Shown piece after piece: positions 1 through 10,950 of a stretch of 64,000 nt of DNA. Location: NCBI RefSeq assembly GCF_910592395.1, contig NC_088326.1, positions 8,625,001 through 8,689,000 on the forward strand, read 5' to 3'. The stretch comes from Lineus longissimus (Eukaryota > Nemertea > Pilidiophora > Heteronemertea > Lineidae). Made by a program: the position numbers and the translations under genes. How positions within the stretch are numbered: position 1 is the first letter of the stretch; each line of letters opens with the position of its first letter. A model generated the notes under the pieces. It did no database searches. It was not told where the DNA came from and saw nothing but the letters and a program-made list of their open reading frames with translations.

Positions 1-387
1 TTGGTTGTCACAACACCCTTCAACGTTGACAAAACGTGCAACCAATGTACGCCCACATAACCGACGCTTTTAACCTGTCAAAATTATCAAAATCTTGGGG
101 CTTAATTTATTTTTAAAAGTGTATGAACTAGGTTCTCGCTTATTACACAAAAGCCCTTATCATCCATTGAAAATTTATCAGAAGAAGAAGATACTGTGTA
201 CATGTATATTCTTTCAGGCAATATGTGTGTGTTAGATGTATACACTCTTTTGAATGCGCTTGGTCTCGAGTCCATACGACAGACAGTATGTATACAGTGA
301 TGTATACACACTATGCAACATTTTGCCAACATTTGTTGCAACCAAAAAAATGTTGCTAACATTTTGACAGTGTACACAGGGTTTAAC
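1..387. repeat. truncated end of duplicated unit (copy 0)
   Basis: This stretch repeats much of 5100-5380 and 36000-36240 in direct orientation, including TTTGAATGC followed by a CTTGGTCTCGAG block. Its last 100 bases are the AACATTTT-rich module also seen at about 14245-14400 and 49150-49280 in the opposite orientation. It is the continuation, on the far side of the LINE insertion, of the minus-strand unit whose signal exon lies at 5450-5513. The copy CAGGGTTTAAC at 377-387 is the left target-site duplication of that LINE. No gene is seen. Confidence 0.6.
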
Positions 388-1138
388 TTTTTTTTTACAA
401 AGAGTTTATTCGGTTTATATTGTGCATGTATTTTACAGTTAAAAGCCGAAGGCTTAAACTACTGCAAAATATAAATATATACAAATAGTTACATAAGTTT
501 ATAAAGATACGAATTGTGACATAAGTTTTTTAAAGATAATTTGAAGAGATATACAAAATATATAATTGAAAAACATGTGAAGTTGAAATGTAGTAAATTT
601 CGTAAAAAAGAGAAAAAAATGATTGATAGTTTGGAAAGTGCAGGGGGCGGGGTGCAAGAGTTAGGAATGATCAGACGAGTTTGGGGTTGGCGGAAACGAA
701 AAAGGGGGGTCAGTAATTTTTCTTTGAGTTAGATTGGAAAACGATTTGTGGATGATATGATTTTTAGGGTTGATTTGATAAGGAGAGCATTTTCGAGGTT
801 GGAGAAAGATGGATGGCCGATGAGAAGGATGTTTGAGTTTAGAGTTGCATTATGGAAGTGTGTTAAGTTATTTGAAGAGTATTGGCGATTAGGGAGTTGC
901 GTTGGTTTTCGTACTTGGGACAGTCGAGAAGAAAGTGTGAAGAGGTTTCCGGGACATGCATAGGGCACATGAGGCAAGTGGGGTTTTCAGAAACGTGGTT
1001 TAGGTAAAGGTCAGATGTTAGTCCGCTGCAGTTGTTTCGCATACGTGTGAGAATGATGTTAAGTGGGCGAGGGCCGATGTTTAGCCAGGAGGGGATTGGT
1101 TTGATAGAGAATTCTGGCAGTTTGGTTAGGGAATATTT

Positions 1139-3279
1139 CTAAGAGTTTAGAGTTGGTTTCGCACGTATAGAAAGGTCGAGAGCATTCCAGTCGCGGATTG
1201 TAGAAGGGAAGAAGCTTGAGTAGAGGCTATTAGTGCGGCAAATGAGAAGTGTTATATTGTTGTTTGTAGCTAAACGTGTGTTATGGTAGTGACTATCGAC
1301 GGTTAGTTCTTTGATGAGGTCTTTGAGGTAGGTTGGTGCAAGTCCGTTTAAAATTTTGTAGAACATCACGAGGCGATGGAATTTCCTGCGCTTTTCGAGT
1401 GGTAGAATGCCAGATTCTCTGTAAAGGTCGCGGTGGTGAGAGCTGATTGTTAATCCTGTTATACATCGCATTGCATTGATTTGAGTTTTTTCCAGTTTTG
1501 CTGCTAAGTTCTGGGGGAGTCCGTCATACTACGTCTGCGTATTCGAGCTTGCTTCTGACAAATGTCTTGTAGAGCGTTAGTAAAGTTTGTTTATCCGTTT
1601 TGTATTTGATGTTTTGTAGTATGCCAAATCTGCGGTTTGCGATCGTAACGATTGACTGGATATGGTCTTCCCAGGTTCCTTTGTCGTTAAAAGTTAATCC
1701 GAGGTGCTTGTGTGACTTGGCTTGATCAATTGCGACGTTGTTGAGATGACAGTGGATAACAGAGGGTTGTCTCCGCCTGCTCGTAATCAGAAACAGCGTT
1801 TTTGTTGCGTTGTAGGTTATGGCCCATTTCATTGCCCATGCGTAAAGATTGTTTATATCCTGCTGGATTTCGGGCGTGTATGCTATGAGGTTTCGTGATG
1901 CGAGTGCGTTTGAAGTGTCGTCGGCAAACAGTCTCGTTCTGCCGTCGGTTTCCTCCGTGACGTCGTTTATGTAGATCAGGAACATCAGTGGGCCTAGGAT
2001 AGATCCTTGGGGGACGCCAGCGTTAACTCGAAGCCACTCTGAGGATTTTCCGTTGATTACTACCCGTTGTTGCCTGTCTTGGAGGTAGCTCTTGAACCAT
2101 GATAGCAGGTTTCCTCTGATGCCAAACTGGTAAAGTTTCGATGCGATGCCTTTATGAGAAGTCTTGTCAAAAGCTTTGGAAATGTCACAGAATAGTGAGA
2201 AAACTTCCTTCTGTTCATTGAGGTCCATTAGTATTTGATGGTTTATTTCGAGGAGTTGGGAGTTGGGAGTTGGGTAACTGCAGAGTGGTTAGCCAGGAAT
2301 CCAGATTGGTTCTTCGAGATGAGCAAACGGACATGGTTGTAGACATTTCTGTGGACAATTTTTTCGAAAAGTTTTCCTATGACACTGAGGAGGGAAATGG
2401 GTCTGTAGTTGGATTTATCGTGCCTGTCACCTTTCTTGAATATGGGGGTAATGTTTGCTTTTTTCCATGTTTTCGGGAATATGTTTTCATTCAGAGATCT
2501 GTTGAAAAGGATGGGAGCGGTTTGGTCAATTGGAGCTTCAATGAATGAACTATGCGAGGGCTGATGCCGTCTGGGCCGATGACCTTGTTAGTGTCCATGA
2601 TGGCGATTTGATCGGCGATATCCTGCTCTGTGATTATGATGTCGTTGAGCTCGTTGTTGGTGAGGTTTGGGAGTTCTCCTTGGGCGGGTATGTTGGTCTC
2701 GTCTACGTTGCAGATTTTGGCAAAGTGAGCGTTGAGGATGTTTGCCTTGGTTGTAGGGTCGTCTACGGACAAGCCATTGACATTTAGTGAAGGAGTTGTG
2801 TTGTCTTTGCTTGAACCGCAGATGCTTTTGGCGAGTTTCCACCAGTCTTTATCCTTTCTTCCATTCTTCAATTTGTCTGTTATCGACGAAAGGTGGGAAT
2901 CCTTTGCCTTCTTGATCAGTGAGATAACGTGGTTGCGTTGTTTTTTGAAGATATCATAATCGATGTTAGAACCGGATTTCTTTGCTTTTCCAAAGAGCTT
3001 GTTTCTTTTGTTGATTTCAATTTTGATCTCGGCGGTTATCCAGTTCTTGTCGTTTGAAGAGAATTTGATCCGCTGGAAGGGGATGTATCTTTTACTTGTC
3101 TCAAGTAGGGTGGTGGTGAAGACTTCTACCGCTACATTGAGGTTGGCCGTGTGTAGAAGGTTGTCCCAATCCACGCTTGACATTTCTTGTTTGAGGTCGT
3201 TCCAGTTTGCCTTGCTGAACTGCCAGATCGGGCGCTTGAATGCTGCTTTGGGGTTGGTTTGGAGTATGTCGACTACCAC
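1139..3279 (-). pseudogene. LINE ORF2 reverse transcriptase and C-terminal domain, frameshifted
   Basis: Three minus-strand frames carry successive parts. 3279-2491 covers the linker and start of the reverse transcriptase, ending with the finger motif KVIGPDGISPRIVH. 2228-1524 carries the core: DISKAFDKTSHKG, NAGVPQGSILGPLMFLIYIND and the catalytic FADDT. 1471-1139 carries the C-terminal region (RKFHRLVMFYKILNGLAP, then IRDWNALD) typical of CR1/jockey-type elements. The frame changes near 3273, between 2491 and 2228, and near 1500, so this copy cannot make an intact polymerase. FADDT in place of YADDT is common in this group and is not itself a defect. Confidence 0.85.
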
Positions 3280-4337
3280 GGGACAGTGGTCGCTGATGCT
3301 CTGTTTACATCGGAGAAGAAGTCGGGCTGACCTACAATTATTGGATCAATGAGGGATTGGTTGTGAAAAGTGAAGTGGGTCGGAGCATTGACGAGTTGGA
3401 ACATGTTGAGGGAGTCTATGAGGAGTGATAGGTGACCTGGGTTGTCTTTCAGTAGGTTTTGGTTGAAGTCTCTAACGAGCATAACCTTTTGCTGACCAAA
3501 CAAGCCGACGACGTTTGAAACGTTTGCATAAAGTTTGTCCCAGTAGGCGACGGGGAGTGCCGGATTTCTGTAGCCCACACCGATGATCAAGTGGCCCGTT
3601 TGGTGGGTCACCTTGACCCACAGCAGTTCCAGTTCTGGTTCTTCGAGGTGATTTAGGCGTTCGCCGATGAGGGTGTCGGAAAGCTGGAGGCAGACTCCAC
3701 CACTTGCAATGGTCAGATCCTTTCGGAATACGTCATGGAAGCTTGGTACTAGATTATCCTGGTCTGTGATGGAGTTGTCTAGTCTGGTTTCGGATATGCA
3801 TAATATGTCGATGTCAGGTGTAAGTTCCGCGTAGAGGTCGATTTTGTTGCGTAGGCTGTTGATGTTGATAGAGAAAAGTTTGGGCCCGGGATTTAATTCC
3901 ACGTCTCCTGATAAGAGGATTAGGTTTGAAAAGTTGAAGTGTGTGGTTGAGATTGTCGTGACACTAGTCCCAGCATGTTCCGATCGAGAAGTGATGGCGA
4001 GTAGAATGCAATGTAAGGAGAAAGCTAGCGAAGCTAGGAGTAATATATACAGAATGTACGAGGGCATGGTGTCAGGGGATGTGTTACATCTGGTTGTGCT
4101 CAATTTCCCGTTTAGTTTTAAGGATAGTGCCTTGATGTTGTGTTTCGGAGAGATGAACGAAAGCGCTATTTGTTGGAGAGTGATGTAGGACTGGAATGAG
4201 AAGAGGTTAAAATGGTTAGCCTCAGGCGCGTGCCTGGATGAAGTGTGGTGCATTGGTGCATAAATGTGACTCGCTCTACCAAAACTAGGCGCTTGTCGCA
4301 TCTGAACTCGACAGGTTGATACGGACTTGTTGTTCAT
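3273..4337 (-). CDS. LINE ORF2 N-terminal part: hydrophobic leader, 2A-like motif, APE endonuclease
   Basis: This 354-codon frame starts at ATG 4337, inside the palindrome. Residues about 90-122 form a hydrophobic stretch (MPSYILYILLLASLAFSL...). The 2A-like motif GDVELNPGP follows at about residue 150. The rest matches an apurinic endonuclease-like domain: LFSININSLRNK near the start, the ILCISETRLD glutamate motif, the IIGVGYRNP motif and DFNQN; the later catalytic SDH-type motif is lost where the frame breaks. The 2A would let the ribosome release the leader from the enzyme. The frame runs out at about 3273 and the next part continues in another frame at 3279. The upstream start is uncertain, because a second ATG precedes the hydrophobic stretch. 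The domain call is firm; activity is unlikely. Confidence 0.8.
   Translation of the reverse strand: MNNKSVSTCRVQMRQAPSFGRASHIYAPMHHTSSRHAPEANHFNLFSFQSYITLQQIALSFISPKHNIKALSLKLNGKLSTTRCNTSPDTMPSYILYILLLASLAFSLHCILLAITSRSEHAGTSVTTISTTHFNFSNLILLSGDVELNPGPKLFSININSLRNKIDLYAELTPDIDILCISETRLDNSITDQDNLVPSFHDVFRKDLTIASGGVCLQLSDTLIGERLNHLEEPELELLWVKVTHQTGHLIIGVGYRNPALPVAYWDKLYANVSNVVGLFGQQKVMLVRDFNQNLLKDNPGHLSLLIDSLNMFQLVNAPTHFTFHNQSLIDPIIVGQPDFFSDVNRASATTVPW
3882..3908 (-). other. 2A-like ribosome-skipping motif
   Basis: The minus strand encodes GDVELNPGP (GGA at 3908-3906 to CCC at 3884-3882), an exact match to the D(V/I)ExNPGP consensus of 2A peptides. It lies directly upstream of the endonuclease domain. 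Such motifs are established in non-LTR retrotransposons of sea urchin, amphioxus and molluscs. Activity here is inferred from the motif. Confidence 0.85.
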
Positions 4338-4489
4338 TTCCCTATTGTAGACCTTTTGTGAAATGTGACCAAATCAGTTTGTAATAGATTTCACAAAAGG
4401 TCTACAATAGGGAACTGAACAACAAGTCCGTATCAACCTGTCGAGTTCAGATGCGACAAGCGCCTAGTTTTGGTAGAGCGAGTCACATA
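4265..4489. repeat. long inverted repeat inside the LINE
   Basis: About 97 bases at 4265-4361 are repeated as the reverse complement at about 4391-4489, with few mismatches and a loop of about 28 bases. The arms include TCTACCAAAACTAGGCGC and, near the centre, AAAGGTCTACAATAGGGA. The ATG of the endonuclease frame (4337) lies within one arm. The structure could be a 5' inversion made during insertion (twin priming or snap-back priming) or a structured region between ORF1 and ORF2. Confidence 0.85.
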
Positions 4490-4652
4490 TATGATATCAC
4501 TTAAGGTTATCCGATAAAGTTCAGAGAAGTAGATGAGCCACGGATTGTCTTGCCGAGGCAATTCCGTGAGGAACTGTCATGGGTCTGATTAGTAGCAAAA
4601 GCAAAGTAAGCACATATGAGTCCAAAGAACACGGAAGAGTCAAACGGAGGCA

Positions 4653-4924
4653 CTAAGTGTCCTCGGGGGGCCGTTCATCCATGGGCTCGGAGTCCTGGTT
4701 GATGTTTACTGTTGGTTCCTCCTGGAGCTGGTCAGCAGACAGGGACAATGGTACTGGTTGGGAGAAGGATGAGGGCAGCTCTGTCTGAACCATTGTCTTC
4801 GGTTTGACTTTGGCTGGGGCACTGTCATTAGATGAGTCAGCTATTTCCTCTGCTGGAGTGGATTGGAGCAATGGTACGCTGTCGATCACGTGGATCTGTG
4901 ACGGGACCCAGGCAGTTGATGTAG
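4653..4924 (-). CDS. ORF1-like fragment of the LINE, Ser/Pro/Glu-rich
   Basis: The frame is open from the 5' end of the inserted element (4924) to a stop at 4653, about 90 codons. It begins STAWVPSQIHVIDSVP and then becomes rich in Ser, Pro, Glu and Asp. It lies inside the 11-bp target duplications and upstream of ORF2 in the same sense, so it is most simply the C-terminal end of ORF1, cut by 5' truncation. No domain was recognised. An unrelated retroelement fragment carried with the LINE is the alternative. Confidence 0.4.
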
Positions 4925-4935
4925 CAGGGTTTAAC

Positions 4936-6226
4936 TACGTTGTGCTGATGTTCCTCTCCGCGCAGATGATCTATGACACACTCCACCATGACGCCTCATG
5001 ATCACTTGGGTCGAGTCAGAAATAAAGGCGAGCATACTGTCTTCTCCCACTTAACCGAGCGCGGCTGAATCGTAAAATGACTAAGTCCAAATGAATAGGT
5101 CGAAACCACCTCGAAAAGGCCAACGCTTTTAACCTCTCAAAATTATCAAAATCTTGGGGCTTAATTTATTTTTAAAACGGTATCAACTAGGTTCTTGCTT
5201 ATTACACAAAAGCCGTTATCATCCATTGAAAAATCAGAAGAAGAAGAAGATACTATGTACATGTATATTCATTCAGGAAATATGTGTGTGTTAGATGTAT
5301 ACACTCTTTTGAATGCACTTGGTCTCGAGTACATACGACAGACAGTAAGCGAGTTATGGGCAACATAGACAATACGGTCAGCTCCTGAGCTCTGTGGTTA
5401 GCCTGGCGTGCCACACGTACCAAAGGGGTCCATATTCGACTTTACTTACGGTTGGCCCCTTTAACAGTAGTGGTCATTGCAGAGAAAACAAAGAAGAGCA
5501 GCAAAAACAGCATACTTGTCTAGTGGACATTCCCATACTTCAAATAATTTACTTTTTGGAAATTGGACAACGATTGAACTATGGAATTAAACATCGTCAT
5601 GTTTACGTTGAAAACTATTTTGGCAGGCAAACTGCAATTAAGATATATCACATCTGTCCAATGATCTTACGACCAACTGATAAATAAGTGTTTTTGAAGT
5701 GCAGACACTAGATTAACATGAACGGTAGGTATTTAACTGAAACAAAGCCGCACTGAAGAATACATTTCCCAGATTGCGGAGAATCGGGCAGTAACATCAA
5801 ACATGTCAACCTGTCAAGGGAAATGTTTGATATCGTTAAAAAAGAACTGCAACACAGATAGAGAGAGAAAAACATCGCAGGTTTGTCCTGTATATATCAA
5901 ACAAATTATAAATCAATGGTACCTTTTTTGTGCGTCCACTTGCCATACGCTCAACGTCGTTCAAAGGTGGATCCTCGGATGACCCATAATATAAACGCAA
6001 TTTCTCACCGGTGCTCCAAACTGATTGATAAGGTTAATAAATGTATTTTGTCCATGTACTAGACCCAATGCATCAGTAAACAAAAGCGCTGGAAAAATAA
6101 TGTCATAGATATTATCGATTGATATATTTTTCCAATAATCATATCGATCTACGAACGGCTTGTATCAGGTAGACAAAAGAAATGTTTCCCTTTTAAATGG
6201 TGAATCCTTATAAAAAATTTCAAAAA
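4936..6226 (-). repeat. duplicated unit copy 0: signal exon and upstream region
   Basis: Read on the minus strand, this matches 12900-14240, 46700-47640 and 57000-58110, and it matches 35990-36880 directly. It contains the signal exon of gene copy 0. 5036-5100 is the reverse complement of the right end of the pogo-like element at 48980-49041. The block from about 5100 to 5300 is shared only with 1-300 and 36000-36220. The unit resumes at about 8853 after the LINE insertion. Confidence 0.75.
5450..5513 (-). pseudogene. orphan signal-peptide exon of PAN-domain gene copy 0
   Basis: The minus strand from ATG 5513 encodes a hydrophobic signal peptide starting MLFLLLFFVFSAMTT and ends after one base of the next codon, directly before a GTAAGT donor (5449-5444). 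Length (64 nt) and phase equal those of the exon in copies 1-4. The two PAN-like exons expected downstream (lower coordinates) are absent: the region holds duplicated repeats and the LINE at 388-4924. The gene may continue outside the window or be a remnant. Confidence 0.65.
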
Positions 6227-8852
6227 TAGAATAAGGTTTATTGCTCAACAAAATTACATTGCGTAGAGCACAAAACTACCTATATACAATAGAAATACGA
6301 ATATACATGCGAAGGTTTTTAACATCAACAAAAGAATACGAATTTGCTTACAATATGATTAGAGTAGTTGGAGAGACTTTGACAAAAATTTAGTTAGTTT
6401 TATTAATGTATTCTTTGGTGAGTTCAAAAGTTTTACATATTTAAAAAAATCGGGATATCTGTGAAAGTCGGCTGGAATGTAATTTACTCGAATGTTTGAA
6501 AAGAAGGGGCATACGAGGACGTGGTGACATTCATCTCCAACTACTCCGAGGTTACATTTATTACATGTACGTTCTAGTCGGGGGGTATTATTATATCGGC
6601 CTAATTCTATAGGGAGTTTATGGTTGGTACATCTAAATTTACAGAGTAATATACGTTGGGCTTGAGATAGACAAAGCAAATAATTCTCAAAACCCCATGC
6701 AAACTTGATTTCTCTGTAGATCAAACATTTTGGAGAGTTTATCAGAGTATTGCGCCATTCTTGGAGATACTGGTCCTGCAGTCGTCTTCTGACAATTTCA
6801 CCGAGATAATTAACGTTGGGGAACATCTGTGTCAGCCAGATGTCCCCGAGCCCACAAAGTTCCAAAATATTTTTGACAAACGCGACCCATTTGATATTTT
6901 GACCGTTTTGGTGTCTATGGTATGCAATTTTATACATTTTTCCGGCTATAGTTTGTTCCTGTAAGACCAGTTTCCCCCAGAATTTTACCATCTTGACTTT
7001 ACCATTGACATACAATGGAAGTCTACCTAATTCTCCATATATCATTGCGTTTGGTGTTGAGCGCTTTAACTTTAGTATATATTTACAGAATAACAGGTGC
7101 AATCTTTCTATCACATCGAGGTTCTCAAAGCCCCAAATCTCGCTACCAAAGGTCAGTATAGTAGCTACCATAGCGTCAAATAACTGTAGTGCTATATCAA
7201 GATCTGTTCTTGCACTCGGTTCAATTCATAAAACAATGCTTTTCTGCCTTGGTCACTCAGTGCCTTACGGCACTTTACAAATGAACCATTATAATTAAAA
7301 ATAACGCCTAGGTACTTGAATTCCAAAACGGTTTCAATTGCTTTGCCTTCTACAAAAAACTCAGGATGGTTTGCAGAATGTCGACTTTCAAAAACTATAG
7401 CTTTTGTCTTGGCGTGGTTTATAATTATTTTTTCCATTCTTTACAATATTCAACTAACTCATCTAGGCTACGCTGGAGGCCGTCCGCACTGTCAGAAAGC
7501 AAAACTGTATCATCAGCATAAAGTAAGATCAGTAAACTCAACCACGGGTCCACATCGACGCCATTCAGATATAAATCAATACTACCAACACCATGATCAG
7601 TTAAATGTTTCTCCAAGTCATTTACATATATAGAAAAAAGTATAGGGGATGATTTTCTCCCTGTCTAAGACCAATGTCACTTTGAAAGAATTCCGACGTC
7701 TGTCCATTAGCAAAGATACATGATTTAATGTTTTGGTACATGTTTTGGATAACTGTAAACACTTTACCACGTATACCAGAAGCAACAAGCTTGTACCACA
7801 TACCTTTTCTCCAAATAGTATCAAATGCTTTTTGATAATCTATGAATGCACAGTATAATTTACGTTTATCTTTCAGAAAGATATCGATCAGCATCTTAAT
7901 AGTATAGATGTGATCCGAAATACAATGACCTTTTCTAAATCCAGCTTGATTCTCTGATAATAATTTACTTGCCTCCAAGTATTCATTTAACCTGCTATTT
8001 AGTAAAGAAGTAAATAGCTTACCAACACAGTTAAGTAAAGTGATACCTCTATAGTTGTTAGGGTCGTTGACCTCACCCTTTTTAAAAATTGGTATAATAA
8101 CACCTTTTGACCATAGTTCTGGGATTTCACCGGAATCTAAAACCTTATTGAAGAGTAGCACGAGGGTAGGCAGTAAAATGTTTCCACCGGTTTTCAAAAA
8201 CTCGTTACTAATCTCATCCAACCAGGTGGACTTGTTGTTTTTTAAATTTTTAATACTCTCAGCAACTTCCTCGTGTGTAAACGATCTGTTTAACACCTTA
8301 TTCTCATCGCCCAACTGGTCCGACGGTTCTGCCTCAACATTCAGATTCACGTCGTTCTCATCATCAGTCACAGCATTTAAATCCTTCAAAAATTTATACA
8401 GATCATCGACTGATGCCCCGCATCTTGATTATTTTTTCTTCTTGAAGAATTTCCAATAACTACGAGGATCCGCGTTTCTCATCTCTTTCAACGTGGCATT
8501 ATGTTTCACCCGTTAAGCCTCTTTCCTTTTTCTAATTTCATATTTGTACTCTCTAAATGCTTTATTCATTATCGTCTTGTCTCTTTCGTTACGACTGGTC
8601 TTAAACCGCCTTCTGGCACGTCTGTAAACACTCCTTTTTACCTTTACCTTATTGTCTATTATACCACCATTCTTATTGTCACCTGTTCTGTCACCAACTC
8701 GGTAACCTCTACCCATAACCTTCTCTGCAGTTTTAACCAGAATGTCACTTAACCTGTCATTCGCTTCATTTGCACTCAGGGTATCGTTTATCATGGACGA
8801 ATTAATGGCCTCAAGATCATCTACATCGAGGGCTTCAAGATATCTATGTGCC
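6227..8852 (-). mobile_element. 5'-truncated non-LTR retrotransposon in unit copy 0
   Basis: A LINE interrupts the duplicated unit. The unit sequence stops at about 6226 and resumes at about 8853 with ATGTGTTTGTGTTGAGCG, compared with uninterrupted copies at 13150, 46670 and 57030. The minus strand holds a linker region (8854-8513), a reverse transcriptase in several frames and a C-terminal CCHC-type domain, and ends with AATAAA near 6240. The endonuclease is missing, so the copy is 5'-truncated. No clear target duplication is seen; about five target bases seem lost. Confidence 0.8.
6359..8389 (-). pseudogene. LINE reverse transcriptase and CCHC C-terminal domain, frameshifted
   Basis: In order on the minus strand: 8389-7622 has SWSKGVIIPIFKKGE-type and NNYRGITLLNCVGKL motifs, QAGFRKGHCISDH, and the catalytic FIDYQKAFDTIWRKG. 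7616-7425 has YADDTVLLS. 7437-7192 has the FKYLGVIFNYNG motif. 7171-6359 has GSEIWGF and a cysteine-histidine cluster (CNKCNLGVVGDECHHVLVC) preceded by FRCTNHKLPIELGRY. Frame changes near 7620, 7430 and 7180 mean the gene is dead. Each motif is characteristic of APE-type LINEs; the clade is uncertain and differs from the element at 388-4924. Confidence 0.85.
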
Positions 8853-8854
8853 AT
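8513..8854 (-). pseudogene. LINE linker region upstream of the reverse transcriptase
   Basis: A 113-codon minus-strand frame, rich in Lys and Arg in its second half (SVYRRARRRFKTSRNERDK), precedes the reverse transcriptase of the same LINE. It matches the linker between endonuclease and polymerase in such elements, where basic residues are usual. It starts at the truncation point of the element, so the N-terminal endonuclease is absent. Confidence 0.55.
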
Positions 8855-8943
8855 GTGTTTGTGTTGAGCGTGGTTTTTGCCTAACCGACGGGCATATTAC
8901 CACGAACTTATGTAATAGTCACTGACATAGGCCCCCGCGATAT

Positions 8944-9707
8944 TATCACGGATAGCTAGATATTGGATGTTGGTTCTAAATACAGTAGAATAAAACCATC
9001 AGCCGATGCCCAGTTTAACGTAAGTTTCCCTACCCAGAGGTGAGATCTTGACTCACAGTTTCGATGCAAGAGGGACTGCGGTCGCTCAGCAGAGAGATAC
9101 CGAAAGAACCAACTAAAATACTCGATATATGTTTTATGATTTTGTTGGGATAATTTTCCAGAGAGGGGGATTAACTTGATAGAATACAGAACAACCCAAT
9201 AAGACTAATTAGTGGATAGAAGCGCAGGCGGGATATGACCTATACCTTGGCTATGAGGCCATATCAGGAACGGGGAACATGATTTTCATGCCTGGCTATC
9301 GACAATTTAGCCTTCAGCCTCACATACAAGTAGCTGAGGAATAATCGGAAATTATGGATTACCGTAGAAATTACCCGCGTCCCTGATATGCGTCCATTGC
9401 CTAGGATGGTCGAAGAGAAAAAGCCACGTTTCCCAGTTTGTGGCCCATATGTTACCCATCGGGAGTCAAACGTATCATCAGATCATCGGAAAGGACCAAT
9501 CACAAAAATGCTTGCATGGGATGATGCACTCGTGATCGACACACTATGTTGTCGTTTAATGCAGTAATCGCAGGTTTGCCAAACTTGACTGACACCAGAT
9601 TGGCTCACGTAAATATCTAACCACATGTCTGATCCAAAAGGGTATGCTTTAGGGCCTAGAATGAATAGGTCCAGTAATATAACAAACAGTGTTCTGGACA
9701 CTGTTAC
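8944..9707. mobile_element. unclassified 764-bp insertion with GATAT duplication
   Basis: Intact unit copies read GGCCCCGGTGATATCTTTACGATG across this point (reverse complement of about 13035-13062). Here the sequence is split, with GATAT on both sides (8939-8943 and 9708-9712). No inverted termini and no coding frame were recognised. A 5-bp duplication would fit a solo LTR, but the ends are not clearly TG...CA. Confidence 0.5.
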
Positions 9708-9712
9708 GATAT

Positions 9713-10950
9713 ATTTAGGATGTCGGATATTTTATTTTGGAAACTGTTTTTCAAACAAGGCTGATTATCGGTCATCAGATTGGCCAATTTGATGCTTCGA
9801 TCGATCAATGTGGGAAGAGGCTAAAGACTAGAAAACTCCGCACGTACATTAAATGAACATTTTACATCGAATCGAAGTGAAGATTAATACTATTGGTACT
9901 ATGAATAAGGTTGAATATTCTTGGTCTTGCACTTGGTTTTGACTCAGTCAAGAGCTCTGGCTTACAGCCCGGGGAACCGCTCTTACGCAGCAGGTATTCC
10001 TGACGACCGTCTGCTGATATCAGTCTTGCTCCGATGTGACATTCAAAAAAATTCGCCTGCCAGCCAAAGGAATAAAAATGTCGCTCGAGTGGCGGTTGCA
10101 CCTGGTCTCGTGTCCATATACAACCGATATTGATCGAGTTAATGATAAAAATATACGCTGGAGTCGGCTGCAGAGCGAGATCACACCACCAAGTGATCAT
10201 ACACCGAAGGAATTAATGCACACACATGTACATGTACATGTAGGCTTGGACGAGGAAAAAAGAAACTCGAATATCAAAAATCAAATTAAGATAACAATAT
10301 CGGGTTACGATGGAGAAGTGAGGTCGTCCATACGACGGATTGAAATGGTGATGTAAGTAGGTTCTGTTTTCGGAGTTCTGTGTTGAGGAGCATAACGAGT
10401 CGAAATGGAACGTATTGCCTAGAGTGTTCTGTGAAGTGCTGCCTTTTACCTTATCGTTGAGGATCGTAAAAAATGGTATATCCAGACGTCCTTAACGTCC
10501 TTAGGACGTTATAGGGATGACCATGCATGATCGAATAAGGTTAAGCCAACTGTAAAAGTAGTTGCTTATCAATCAAAATAGTAATTCTTAACCATTTTGA
10601 TGGTATTTTTCACATGGTTCAAATATAACCTTTCAATGGGAAACAGCTAATTAATGGTTAATGTTTACTTATTTCCCAGTTCGAGCGATATGAACCACCA
10701 AACTAGTTGTTGTATTGACTAATAAATTTTGTAAAAGACTGTAGAACAAGGAGTTGAATACATGTATATTATTCTAGGCTGATCTTCCCCTGTCAGTGTC
10801 TGACACTACGTCGATCGGCCATTACGTCCTGGGAATTATCTATGCCAATGTTAACCAGTGCACTAGTTAACATACTGCTGCCCTAGCGAGCGGACTTGGA
10901 ACTACTCTCCCAGAGACACTTACTTTCATCGCCGTATGCTCCCACTTCTC
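9713..10950 (-). repeat. unit flank modules, minus orientation
   Basis: 9713-9950 continues unit copy 0 (the ATCGATCGAAGCATCAAATT block in reverse). 9950-10930 is the reverse complement of the 3' flank that follows exon 3 in gene copies 1 and 4 (compare 16860-18060 and 61550-62560). It runs up to the bases that directly follow the stop codon in those copies (CATCGCCGTATGCTCCCAC, 10928-10946). Exon 3 itself is missing, so this is an orphan 3' flank. No gene is seen. Confidence 0.65.

Larger units (their letters stand above)
388..4924 (-). mobile_element. near full-length non-LTR retrotransposon (CR1/L2/jockey-type group), minus strand
   Basis: The element is flanked by the perfect 11-bp direct repeat CAGGGTTTAAC (377-387 and 4925-4935), as expected for target-primed reverse transcription. 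Its 3' end, on the minus strand, has AATAAA followed by a run of nine A residues (T388-396). In transcription order it holds an ORF1-like reading frame (4924-4653), a large palindrome (4489-4265), an endonuclease domain with a 2A-like motif (4337-3273), and a reverse transcriptase with C-terminal domain (about 3279-1139) broken by frameshifts. It was inserted into the AACATTTT-rich module of a duplicated unit. The clade was not determined; the motifs fit the CR1/L2/Rex1/Crack group. Confidence 0.85.

Noticed and set aside
2588-2842. 84-codon basic frame inside the LINE
   Set aside because: It is a shadow frame of the reverse transcriptase linker region.
5394-5687. 97-codon frame MVSLACHTYQRG..., also at 36281-36574 and reversed at 13762, 47269 and 57624
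   Set aside because: It is the strand opposite the signal-peptide exon and its flanks. It contains no domain and is conserved only because the units are duplicated.
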